Source: an uncultured Cohaesibacter sp.
GTDB taxonomy: Bacteria; Pseudomonadota; Alphaproteobacteria; Rhizobiales; Cohaesibacteraceae
Reading direction: 5' to 3'
DNA: 64,000 nt
Assembly (NCBI RefSeq): GCF_963678225.1
Contig: NZ_OY782764.1
Location: 2,671,001-2,735,000 of the forward strand
The notes beneath the pieces are model-generated. The model saw only the letters and a list, made by a program, of their open reading frames with translations, ran no database searches and was not told where the DNA came from. Positions 16,636-24,433 of the stretch are shown here, one piece after another. The translations under genes were made by a program, and so were the position numbers. Positions within the stretch are counted from its first letter, which is position 1, and the number at the start of each line of letters is the position of its first letter.

Positions 16636-19600
16636 ATGCGTATCATCACCCCCTACGGCCGTTCCTTCACCCAACGTCATGGAGAAGCGAGATCAATCCG
16701 GCGCCTACGCCTAAAGCTACGAGGAGAGAAAGGGGGGAGGCCTGAGGCTGATATTGCCGACTTTATGGAGAAAAATCCTAGAGCTTTGATTGCTGCCTGG
16801 ATTTCTATGATCGACAAAATTTATCGTAAGCCTAAAAATGGAAAAAGGCCGTCTGAAAACCAATTTAATGCCAGACGAGATCTGGGAAATGCCTGCTGGA
16901 AGCAACTTTTAGAAAAACATGCATTCTCAACACTTGATGCGCAAGAGTTGGGCCTCTTTCATGCCATCTGGGAAAGCAAGCTCCACCCTTATCCATACAA
17001 GAAGCCCAATGGTAACAGCAATTTTGATGATCGAGAGGGCGGGAAAAGCCCCGATGGGAGGGCTTTCGACGACACTGCTTGGGCCATAAAACTCAAAGCT
17101 TCTCCTGCTTCTCGCAAGGATGCTGACAAGGTAGCGGTAAATATCAATGCTCATTTACACTATTTGCAACAGGCTGCGGCAGGGGGCGGTTGTAAACGCT
17201 ATAAAATGGGATTGATTAAGGCTCGCGCTGAATCGATCAGCAAAAACACTTTAGCCAACCATATGTCAACAAAGCTTCTGGGTGAAGCCAAGGGGAAGAA
17301 CAAAAAGGTAATTCCGCTTCGAGCGCAGATTGATGCTTTAGTGCATAGAAAAGGTATCTGGTCGAGAGAGCTTCAACAGGAGCTGAAATCTTGCGGAGAT
17401 ATTGCCGGAACGATTTTTGAGGCCAACAAGACGCTAGAGTCTGCAATAAAGATGTTTGATAAAAGGCGCATTTCTGTGCGTGAAGCGGTTCAATTGATCT
17501 CCAAGCAATATGGAACCCAGTTCGCAAAATCAGGCAGTGCAAAATCTGAGGCTGATAAAGACGGGACAGAATGCAAGAGTCGTCGGGAGATTGTTGCAGA
17601 TGGCAAAGAGGATCTTCTGTCATTATACGATGTGGTGCGTGCCTATTACAAAAAACATCTTGGTCGAACAAAGAAAAATGGCCGGGACAAAGCTCTCGGT
17701 TACACTTTGCCTCGCACTTGTGATGAACTTTTTTCTCTGCTCTACAGTCAGGAACTGAACCGGGTTGCGAATGAATTAATCCGGCTGGGGCGAGTTATGC
17801 ATTATGAAAGCAGCCCTGCTGACAGTGATGACTTTGGAGGCATCCGCACAGGAAAAGAGCCAGCCTCGCAGCAACCAAGCCCGAAGGATGGTCAATTTTT
17901 GCCGCATGATCTCGAGGTGTATCTCGAGAGTGACTACTGGCAAAGCAAAGGGCAGGCAGATATCAAGCGAACCGAAGCTTTTGTAAGAATATGGCGTAAT
18001 GCCATTAGTCAGGCTTCGCGCAGCCTTCTGAATTGGACTGATCCGGACCATTCACGCAGGGTCAACAATAATGAAGACCTTCTTGACAGCTTCAATGTAA
18101 AGGCAGTTAAGCAAGATGGTCTAATTGATTTGGAACACGCCCGTGCACAATTAAGAATCCTGTTTGGTTGTGATGCCGAGCTTTTCACTGATGGCGGCGA
18201 TGCTAGCACTGACCAGAAGCTTATAGATCATTGTTATCTGGCTTTGTCTCTGGCCCGGGTTGCTCGCAACAAGATTGTTCACTTTAGAGGAAGACGCGGG
18301 TTCATCAAACAATTGAAAGAGCTTGGAGAGGCGCCCTTTGATAGCCAAATAGAAAATCCTTCATTCGTGCAAATCGAAGCAATGCACAAACTTGATAGTG
18401 AACGGCGGCGCGATCGAGTGGTTAAAACCTGCGCAGGGGCTCAGTTGCATCGATTTGCCCAACCAAACCAAATCCGGGGTTTGGTCGAGGCCTTGCTTGA
18501 TCCGCAGCCTTGTGAACTTGTCATGCCTCAGTTCAATAAATTTCTAATGGGTTTGCATAATCTGGAAAAGAACCGTCTTGACCAGGATGAACAAACGCGA
18601 GGCCCTTCCTACGTTGAATGTGGCGATCTGGCTTTACCAGAACACGCCAGAGAACGTGAGCTGGAGATCGCGTGGAAGTTGGCAAAATTCGTGGGTTTGC
18701 AGTTGGTCTATGACCGGCTGTTTCGTCCTTGGCTCGAAACTCAAAGCGCGGTCAGGTTAAACGAGTGGATTGTTAAAGCGCAGGAATTGGCCACACATAG
18801 GGCGCGGACTACAGCCAAGGAAAAAGACGAACAAGTAATGGCAGACCTCATTGAGGCACAGGCTGCCTCGATTCTAACGCTGGATGATAAGCAGAAGCTT
18901 TCTGATTTGTTCGAAGACCTGGCTCATGAAACCGCTACGGCTATGCGCGTGCAGAAATTCTATGACAGCGACCCTGATCAAGCACGCAAGCAAATGAAGT
19001 GGATAGAGGATTTCAAATATCACATTATTGGTCAGGCATTTTTCTGCTTTTTGTCAGATGCCGATGCGGGCGGCCGTTTCTCATGGTTGCTTGGAATAAA
19101 TGAAAACTCTCCTTGCGATGAAGAAGCCAAAATGCCTTCGGCTGAAAGCTTCTGCGCGAAGGTGCAAGAAATCGAGCCTTGGCAGAGCAGGCTCTATTTC
19201 CTGCTTCATATGATGCCCATTGAAGATGTTTCGCAACTTCTTCACCAGTTTCGAAAATGGACTATTCTTGAAGCCAAAGGAGAGGGAACCGACGAGATAG
19301 AGCAAGCACCGCTTCCCACCCGAGACGGAGGGATTGAAGATGTTCGAAGGATTATATCTGTCTTTACGCTCTATCTGGATATGGCCGATGCAAAATATGT
19401 CTGGGAGCAAGGCGCAATGTCCATGGAAACCCCGGATTTGGGCATTGAGGCCGCGCGGAGCTTCTACAAAGTTCCTGATGATTTCGATAAGGTCTTTCCT
19501 TTGCAAGAGAATGAGGAGGAGCATCGACTGGCATCTACCCGCCGGGGTATTAGACAGATTATGCGGTTTGGGCATATGAAATTGCTGCATGCTCATCTTT

Positions 19601-20622
19601 CAGCTTCCCAGATCCCTTCGCAGCATGTCGATGCCTTTTTGCTGGCTGAATCCTCTGAAGATAATGAAATAGACCGGTGGCACAAGGAGAGAGATGCTCT
19701 GCATACAAGGGCTGTCGATGCTTCGAAAAAGAGTGAGCTTGTTACTGATTTTAGCAAGGGAGATTTTGATAGATACAAGGAACTCGTGGTCAATCTCGCC
19801 AGCTACCGTTTTATCTCAGAAAATGTGCGGCTCAATACCCATATCCGATATCATCGCTTGCTGATGAACCTGATGTCCCGGTTGGTTGACTATGCCGGGC
19901 TCTGGGAGAGAGACCGCTATTTTATGTTTTTGGCATTGCTCAAGCTCTACGAAGAAACTCCGATCAGCGCTCTTGGAAAGGCGGGTAGAAAATTTGCCAA
20001 AGAAGGCAAACTGCCTGAAGAAATTAGTAGTGGTAGCATAGAGTTTCAGAGAGCTTGTGAGCTGGTCAACATCGGGCCGAACCCTAAGACGTCCGATAGA
20101 AAGAAAGAATTATTCAAGCGCATTCGGGAGCATCGCAACACGTTGGCTCATTTCAAGAGCTTGGTTGCTGACAATAGTGGTTTCAATTTCACGGAGCTGG
20201 TCAATGAAACCCGAGAGATGATGAGTTATGATCGAAAGTTGAAGAACGCAGTCAGTAAATCAATTATCGAGATTCTGGAGCGAGAAGGCTTTGTTCTCAA
20301 ATGGAGTACAAGACAAGGCCAACACATGCTTGGCGATGCCAGAGTTCGAAGCCGGAGTATAAGCCACTTGAATAGCTGGAGAGCCGCAGAGAAAGAAAGA
20401 CAAAAGAAGGAAGACAAAATCCGACTTAATGCACAGTATGAGGGCAATAAAAAGGATTGTTTAATTGCAAAGCGTAATGCAAGCAAAGTTAGGAATGCTG
20501 CATTTGCAACCGGTGAATTTAGCTGCAATGAAGATCTGAAGTCCCAATTGCTGGTAGAAGCGTTTGCTCGCCTGTTTGGGGGCGCTATGATGGAAGAAGA
20601 CACAAGAGGGTCTCATCAGTAA
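16636..20622 (+). CDS. cas13a: Cas13a (C2c2), type VI-A RNA-guided RNase
   Basis: A 1328-residue single effector with two R-x4-H HEPN motifs: RNKIVH at residues 544-549 and RNTLAH at 1167-1172. This spacing (one motif mid-protein, one near the C-terminus) is that of Cas13a, not Cas13b or Cas13d. The N-terminal segment around PRALIAAWISMIDKIYRKP and the segment EDVSQLLHQFRKW closely resemble Rhodobacter capsulatus Cas13a as I remember it. The protein should process its own pre-crRNA and cleave RNA in trans after target pairing. A GGAGG lies six bases before the ATG. CRISPR arrays begin 98 bases after the stop, on the same strand; no cas1, cas2 or WYL gene is near. It sits between phage lysis genes and a tRNA-Pro attachment fragment. 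Confidence 0.95.
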   Translation: MRIITPYGRSFTQRHGEARSIRRLRLKLRGEKGGRPEADIADFMEKNPRALIAAWISMIDKIYRKPKNGKRPSENQFNARRDLGNACWKQLLEKHAFSTLDAQELGLFHAIWESKLHPYPYKKPNGNSNFDDREGGKSPDGRAFDDTAWAIKLKASPASRKDADKVAVNINAHLHYLQQAAAGGGCKRYKMGLIKARAESISKNTLANHMSTKLLGEAKGKNKKVIPLRAQIDALVHRKGIWSRELQQELKSCGDIAGTIFEANKTLESAIKMFDKRRISVREAVQLISKQYGTQFAKSGSAKSEADKDGTECKSRREIVADGKEDLLSLYDVVRAYYKKHLGRTKKNGRDKALGYTLPRTCDELFSLLYSQELNRVANELIRLGRVMHYESSPADSDDFGGIRTGKEPASQQPSPKDGQFLPHDLEVYLESDYWQSKGQADIKRTEAFVRIWRNAISQASRSLLNWTDPDHSRRVNNNEDLLDSFNVKAVKQDGLIDLEHARAQLRILFGCDAELFTDGGDASTDQKLIDHCYLALSLARVARNKIVHFRGRRGFIKQLKELGEAPFDSQIENPSFVQIEAMHKLDSERRRDRVVKTCAGAQLHRFAQPNQIRGLVEALLDPQPCELVMPQFNKFLMGLHNLEKNRLDQDEQTRGPSYVECGDLALPEHARERELEIAWKLAKFVGLQLVYDRLFRPWLETQSAVRLNEWIVKAQELATHRARTTAKEKDEQVMADLIEAQAASILTLDDKQKLSDLFEDLAHETATAMRVQKFYDSDPDQARKQMKWIEDFKYHIIGQAFFCFLSDADAGGRFSWLLGINENSPCDEEAKMPSAESFCAKVQEIEPWQSRLYFLLHMMPIEDVSQLLHQFRKWTILEAKGEGTDEIEQAPLPTRDGGIEDVRRIISVFTLYLDMADAKYVWEQGAMSMETPDLGIEAARSFYKVPDDFDKVFPLQENEEEHRLASTRRGIRQIMRFGHMKLLHAHLSASQIPSQHVDAFLLAESSEDNEIDRWHKERDALHTRAVDASKKSELVTDFSKGDFDRYKELVVNLASYRFISENVRLNTHIRYHRLLMNLMSRLVDYAGLWERDRYFMFLALLKLYEETPISALGKAGRKFAKEGKLPEEISSGSIEFQRACELVNIGPNPKTSDRKKELFKRIREHRNTLAHFKSLVADNSGFNFTELVNETREMMSYDRKLKNAVSKSIIEILEREGFVLKWSTRQGQHMLGDARVRSRSISHLNSWRAAEKERQKKEDKIRLNAQYEGNKKDCLIAKRNASKVRNAAFATGEFSCNEDLKSQLLVEAFARLFGGAMMEEDTRGSHQ

Positions 20623-20720
20623 AAAGGATATAAGGTGAGGAAACCGGGTGTGATAGGAGACTTTTTAATTGCAGATTCGGCAGAAAAGATCGCATTTTCA
20701 GAGGGATGTGGTAGGATCAG

Positions 20721-21096
20721 GATGGAGATGACGGCTAAATCGAAGCCGACTACACCACGATGCTCTCTGACTTGTCCTTCGGCACGGGGATGGAGATGAC
20801 GGCTAAATGAAAGCCGACTACACCAAGGGGGTGTGAAACTTAAACTTCTCATCTGTGAGTAGAGAGACAACGGCTAGATCGAAGCCGACTACACCAAATA
20901 GGTTCCGTCATGGTAGAGTCTCACAAAGTAGAGAGACGACGGCTAAACGACAGCCGACTAAAACCTTAATGCTCGATAACCGGGGTACTTGTGTGATGGA
21001 GATGACGGCTAAATCGAAGCCGACTACACCTGCTCTGAAATCGTCCTCTATGTCGACGTAGATGGAGACCACGGCAAAATCGATGCCGGCTATACA
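20721..21096 (+). CRISPR. Type VI-A CRISPR array 1, six repeats, degenerate
   Basis: Repeats of about 36 bp lie at 20721, 20789, 20860, 20929, 20995 and 21061, with spacers of about 32, 35, 33, 29 and 30 bp. The common core is ACGGCTAAATCGAAGCCGAC plus TACACC; CGGCT and AGCCG form the 5-bp crRNA stem with a 7-base loop. Repeats 3 and 4 carry the 5' part of the array 2 repeat, and repeat 4 has an extra A near its end. Repeat 6 is degenerate, which places the distal end on the right and transcription on the plus strand, as for cas13a. Its stem is kept by paired changes (CGGCA/TGCCG). Confidence 0.92.
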
Positions 21097-21305
21097 GCGT
21101 GCATAGAGAAGCTGCTTAAGCTGATGAAAACTATGTGCGACTTTGAATCTGGTTCAGATTTCTCTTAAAGGTTTGATTTGGAATGGGAGTTTTCCGCAGC
21201 TCATGCGTTTTAAATTTTGACGGTAGGCCAAAAGGGTGATTTCGCAAGTTAGCTTCAGATTTACAGGAAAATTATGTTGTGAAAGCAATCGGTTCTGGAT
21301 AGTAA
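21097..21305 (+). promoter_or_regulatory. Inter-array spacer, candidate leader of array 2
   Basis: A 209-base A/T-rich stretch without a credible gene separates the two arrays. Because the degenerate terminal repeat of array 2 is at its right end, this stretch is in leader position. A weak promoter-like pair, TTGTGA and TAGTAA with 17 bases between, lies at about 21277-21305 just before the first repeat. No terminator-like hairpin is evident, so read-through from array 1 is also possible. Confidence 0.45.
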
Positions 21306-21680
21306 GTGGAGAGACAACGGCTAAACGACAGCCGACTACACCTTTTTGTAGGGTTTTGCGTTGGTTAATGTGTGGAGAGACAACGGCTAAACGACAGCCG
21401 ACTACACCTTATCAAAAAATGGGGAAAAGGTCCGTTGATGTGGAGAGACAACGGCTAAACGACAGCCGACTACACCTCGCCTGTGTCTATGGGAAAAGTA
21501 AACGTATGTGGAGAGACAACGGCTAAACGACAGCCGACTACACCATACGTGCAATGACTGTGGCATTGTGTTTTGTGGAGAGACAACGGCTAAACGACAG
21601 CCGACTACACCCAGTTTCAGACATGACTGTCTCCTATGAAAGTGTAGAGAGACGACGGCTAAACGACTGCTGACTACATC
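21306..21680 (+). CRISPR. Type VI-A CRISPR array 2, six repeats
   Basis: Five identical 37-bp repeats start at 21306, 21372, 21440, 21508 and 21575, and a degenerate sixth at 21644, with spacers of 29, 31, 31, 30 and 32 bp. The core is GACAACGGCTAAACGACAGC followed by CGACTACACC; CGGCT-AAACGAC-AGCCG makes the stem-loop expected at the 5' side of Cas13a crRNAs. The repeat resembles that of the R. capsulatus type VI-A locus in length and stem position. In the last repeat the stem is broken (TGCTG) and the end is TACATC, the usual sign of the leader-distal end. Confidence 0.96.
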
Positions 21681-21832
21681 CGCTAAAACGTATAACGTGA
21701 TGTAGGGAGATCTTGGCTTCGCTCGCTGAGATCTCTCTTCGAAGCCATTTACTAATGACTGATAAACGCCGAGCGCAAAGCTCTTGGTTGCGCACGAACC
21801 TTTTCTCTGAACAGTAAAAGGGAGTTCTTATC

Positions 21833-22267
21833 ATGAGTGCAGACCTATTGAATTCCATGACGCGCTCTGAGGCGATACAGTTGCTTGCTGCAGTTATCGC
21901 TGGTGGCTATTTGAGCTTGTTTTTGAATGAAGCGTTTCAGCGACGTCGTGAGCTGAAGTCTAATCGTCGACAGAGATTGGAACAGATCGTTCAAACCTTT
22001 TATCGCTATGGTCGGCTTTTGAGGCAAAAACCCGAGTTAGTGTCGGATGCCGATCTTGATTTCTTGCATGCAGATTTTTGTGCCCAAATCAAGCTGCTGA
22101 GCTATGATGTCCGGTTTGAAGAAGAAGCAGAAGCTCTTCGAATCTTGTCACAACAGATGGCAAATATCCGCAATGGACAAAGCCGGGTCGGCGAGGAAAA
22201 GAAAGATATGAATGCCGCTAGTCGAGACTTCAATAATGTTCTCGAACAAATGCTCAAAAAATGCTGA
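21833..22267 (+). CDS. Small membrane-anchored protein beside Cas13a arrays
   Basis: A 144-residue protein with a single N-terminal membrane helix (about residues 15-33, IQLLAAVIAGGYLSLFLNEAF) followed by a basic patch and about 110 residues of charged helices in the cytosol. An AAAGGGAG is placed before the ATG. It lies on the same strand as cas13a, 152 bases after array 2, and is the last gene before the tRNA-Pro fragment. Small membrane proteins (Csx27, Csx28) accompany Cas13b, but I see no R-x4-H motif and no sequence likeness here. It may be an unrelated phage cargo gene; a link to Cas13a is inference. Confidence 0.55.
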   Translation: MSADLLNSMTRSEAIQLLAAVIAGGYLSLFLNEAFQRRRELKSNRRQRLEQIVQTFYRYGRLLRQKPELVSDADLDFLHADFCAQIKLLSYDVRFEEEAEALRILSQQMANIRNGQSRVGEEKKDMNAASRDFNNVLEQMLKKC

Positions 22268-22337
22268 AGCTGCGGGGTTTTGTTGTTTGGTAAGGTTGAG
22301 CGAGTTCTGCTAGAAGATAACAGAAATGGGTATGGCA

Positions 22338-22386
22338 GAAGAGCCCACGTTTCGCCCATGAAACGCAATGAAAGCTTGGGCTCTTC
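22338..22386 (+). repeat. Nested inverted repeat, possible structured RNA
   Basis: GAAGAGCCCA (22338-22347) is perfectly complementary to TGGGCTCTTC (22377-22386), and between them CGTTTC pairs with GAAACG around a 6-base loop. The result is a nested stem-loop of 49 bases. No T-run follows, so it is not a standard terminator. It lies inside the element, about 55 bases from the attachment site. Confidence 0.6.
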
Positions 22387-22441
22387 AGTGAGTAGAAGAA
22401 ATTAAAATATAATAGAATCAAGCCACTTACACCTAATCTTA

Positions 22442-22490
22442 TGCCTTCGGGAGGCAGGGGCCGGAGGTTCGAATCCTCTCACTCCGACCA
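22442..22490 (+). other. attR: 3' half of tRNA-Pro(CGG)
   Basis: The 49 bases run from the anticodon stem-loop to the CCA end of a tRNA-Pro: TGCC-TTCGGGA-GGCA is the anticodon arm with anticodon CGG. It is followed by a GGGCC-type variable loop, T-arm GGAGG-TTCGAAT-CCTCT, acceptor strand CACTCCG, discriminator A and CCA. The D-arm and 5' acceptor strand are missing upstream. This is the duplicated tRNA 3' end left at the distal junction of an element integrated by a tyrosine recombinase. By its orientation the intact tRNA-Pro and the other end of the element should lie to the left, beyond the window, so the prophage, cas13a and both arrays are inside. Confidence 0.85.
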
Positions 22491-22533
22491 ACCTTTTCAA
22501 TAGGTTAGGTCTTTCCCCTTTGGGTGAAAAACA

Positions 22534-22555
22534 AAAAACTCACCAAAAACTCACC
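22534..22555 (+). repeat. Two tandem AAAAACTCACC units near attR
   Basis: The 11-mer AAAAACTCACC occurs twice head to tail, 44 bases beyond the tRNA fragment. Short direct repeats of this kind beside a tRNA attachment core can be arm-type sites for a tyrosine recombinase. Being on the outer side, they could belong to a second, older element to the right. Confidence 0.4.
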
Positions 22556-22724
22556 AGAAGTATTTCGTGCAAAAGAGCCACACCAGTGCGTAGTCGATTT
22601 TGTGTGGAAAAAGGTATGCGCGAGAGCGGCAAGCTCGGGAAGCGAGCCTGCAGTCTCTCTCGGCGTCTGATTAGTGCGCCAGCATTTCCTTGACGATTTT
22701 ATCTCCTGCCAGGGAAGTAGGATA

Positions 22725-22913
22725 TTAGGTTGGCCAGTTGGTGGCTTCCTTCAGCAATTCTGCTCGATCATTGCCCCAGTAGAGATGATAATGGTCGGCG
22801 TCTGCCGGAGCGATGCGGTGATCACTAAACTGAATAAACCGGGGAACCTCACTGTCTTCTTCTGCTTTCGCAAAGATAAACCCGACGCCTTGGCTGCACT
22901 GCCTGTAGGTCAG
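22725..22913 (-). pseudogene. C-terminal gene remnant without start
   Basis: Reading the minus strand just past the stop of the HTH protein gene gives an open frame of about 60 residues with normal protein composition (GVGFIFAKAEEDSEVPRFIQ, then HYHLYWGNDRAELLKEATNW), ending in TAA at 22725. There is no start codon with an RBS. It looks like the surviving 3' end of a gene broken when this junction formed. The remaining sequence between 22268 and 22909 contains the inverted repeat, the tRNA fragment and the short direct repeats, and no other gene that I can support. Confidence 0.4.
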
Positions 22914-24265
22914 TATTTAGGCTTGTACATTTCCTCGGGTGTTTTCCAGCTAAGGAAATAATCGAGCGGATCCTGTGTGCCAAGAACCTCACGAGCGAGT
23001 TTCACACACTCTCTGACCCTGTTTTCCTGGTCTTTTGGAAGCGACGATGCCTTCTGTTCAAGTTGTTTAAAGAACTGCTCAATTTGCTGCACTCTCGCCC
23101 AACTTTCGATAATCTTTTGAAGATCAATATCGCTGTCTACGATTGATTTTTCTACAGTGCGTCTGTCGTCTTCACGTCGGGATTTTTCCCATCGTTCCTC
23201 CCACTCACGTCGCCTTGCTTCTGCTTCGCGGTCAGCCTTCTCTCTTTCTTGCGTGAGGGTGATTATGCTCTTCTCTATTTGCTCAACAATTGAAGGAATA
23301 ATGGTGTCTAGCTTCGAATTAGTTGTTTCCTGCCACATCTTCTGCCAACTCACGCCTGCATATGTTTCATAAATGACGAGGCGCAAACGGCCGGTAGGTA
23401 AATCTTTAGAGGTGGTCCAAGACCTCTCGAGCATGAATTTCGGAAGCTTCAGTTTGCGAAAGGCGGCTTCTCTAAGATAACTCCCGTCAATATAGTGCAG
23501 AAGAGTATCCTCTGATGTTTCTACAATAGAGATACCAAGTACTATGCCTTGAACATCGACTACTGTCGGACGCTGAGGCGACCATTTGCCGTAACGATTA
23601 AAACTGCGGGTACCATGACTTTCACGCTCATCGATATCCGGACGACGAAAGCCGCTGTCTTTTGATGCGATAAAGACATTATGGCCCGCTTCTTCAAACG
23701 CTCGAAACAACACCGAAGCGAACGCTAAGGATCTATCAAGGCAGGCTCTGGAGGTTGTGATGTCTACCAGAAGCTGTTTATAGGGTTTTAGGTAACCCTC
23801 CTCTTCGATCTGACGAGAATTTATGAAATTTTCTTTCGCTTGTATCAGTAATGGGTGTATTCGGTACCGATTTTGCTTTGAATGTGCCTTTTTGGGAATT
23901 GAAACAGTTTGGTCGAAATTTCTTAAGAGCTTTCTGGAGCAATTTTTCAACCTTTTATGATTGATTTTAAGCTTCCTTTCTTCATCATTTTCGTTGTCCC
24001 AGATGAGCTTTGCCCCTTCACTTGGCTTTGGAAGTTCCGGTCTTGGATCGGCTTTTCCATATTCCATTTTGTTCCAATGTCCCAAAGGTGGCCTTGGAAC
24101 CTGCATTTGTTCGCAAAGCTGAGCAATGCGCGAACTGCTGACGCCAAATTCCTTTCCGATTTTGTTCATTGGGTTCGTCCAAACAAGGTCGTATAATTGT
24201 TCTCTCGTTAGCATTGAGTTGGATCCGTCGTTCGATGCCAAAAGCTTGGAATTGCCGTGTTCCAT
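22910..24265 (-). CDS. HTH-domain protein of unknown function
   Basis: A 451-residue protein. Residues about 18-75 form a helix-turn-helix-like N-terminal domain (LTREQLYDLVWTNPMNKIGK, then SSSRIAQLCEQMQVPRPPLG and HW) found at the start of a widespread family of uncharacterised bacterial proteins, often in mobile regions. The middle is an alpha/beta region, and residues about 340-380 are an Arg/Glu-rich coiled coil. The usual family start corresponds to the Met at residue 18 (24214); neither start has a strong RBS. It is the first gene beyond the tRNA-Pro fragment. No catalytic motif is evident. Confidence 0.6.
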   Translation of the reverse strand: MEHGNSKLLASNDGSNSMLTREQLYDLVWTNPMNKIGKEFGVSSSRIAQLCEQMQVPRPPLGHWNKMEYGKADPRPELPKPSEGAKLIWDNENDEERKLKINHKRLKNCSRKLLRNFDQTVSIPKKAHSKQNRYRIHPLLIQAKENFINSRQIEEEGYLKPYKQLLVDITTSRACLDRSLAFASVLFRAFEEAGHNVFIASKDSGFRRPDIDERESHGTRSFNRYGKWSPQRPTVVDVQGIVLGISIVETSEDTLLHYIDGSYLREAAFRKLKLPKFMLERSWTTSKDLPTGRLRLVIYETYAGVSWQKMWQETTNSKLDTIIPSIVEQIEKSIITLTQEREKADREAEARRREWEERWEKSRREDDRRTVEKSIVDSDIDLQKIIESWARVQQIEQFFKQLEQKASSLPKDQENRVRECVKLAREVLGTQDPLDYFLSWKTPEEMYKPKY

Positions 24266-24433
24266 CAGCCTGAAAAGAGGTAACGTTCTGACCTCTTCAT
24301 TCTTGGATTCATTCGGCTAATTGGCCGTTCCGAGTTGCAGACAGAGAAGCCGCTAGAACAGAGCCAATGTATAAGAAACGAGGAAGCGAGCGATCAAGGA
24401 AAAGCGCAAAAATCTAGGCACCCTAGACGCGCT

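Noticed and set aside
16542-16745. A 67-codon plus-strand frame overlapping the start of cas13a
   Set aside because: No RBS, unlikely composition, and it overlaps the well-supported N-terminus of Cas13a.
16636-20622. Possibility that the effector is Cas13b, Cas13d or a non-CRISPR HEPN protein
   Set aside because: HEPN motifs are at 544 and 1167 of 1328 residues, not at both termini; size, repeat type and R. capsulatus-like segments favour Cas13a.
22442-22490. A complete tRNA gene
   Set aside because: Only the part from the anticodon arm to CCA is present; upstream bases lack a D-arm and the matching 5' acceptor strand.
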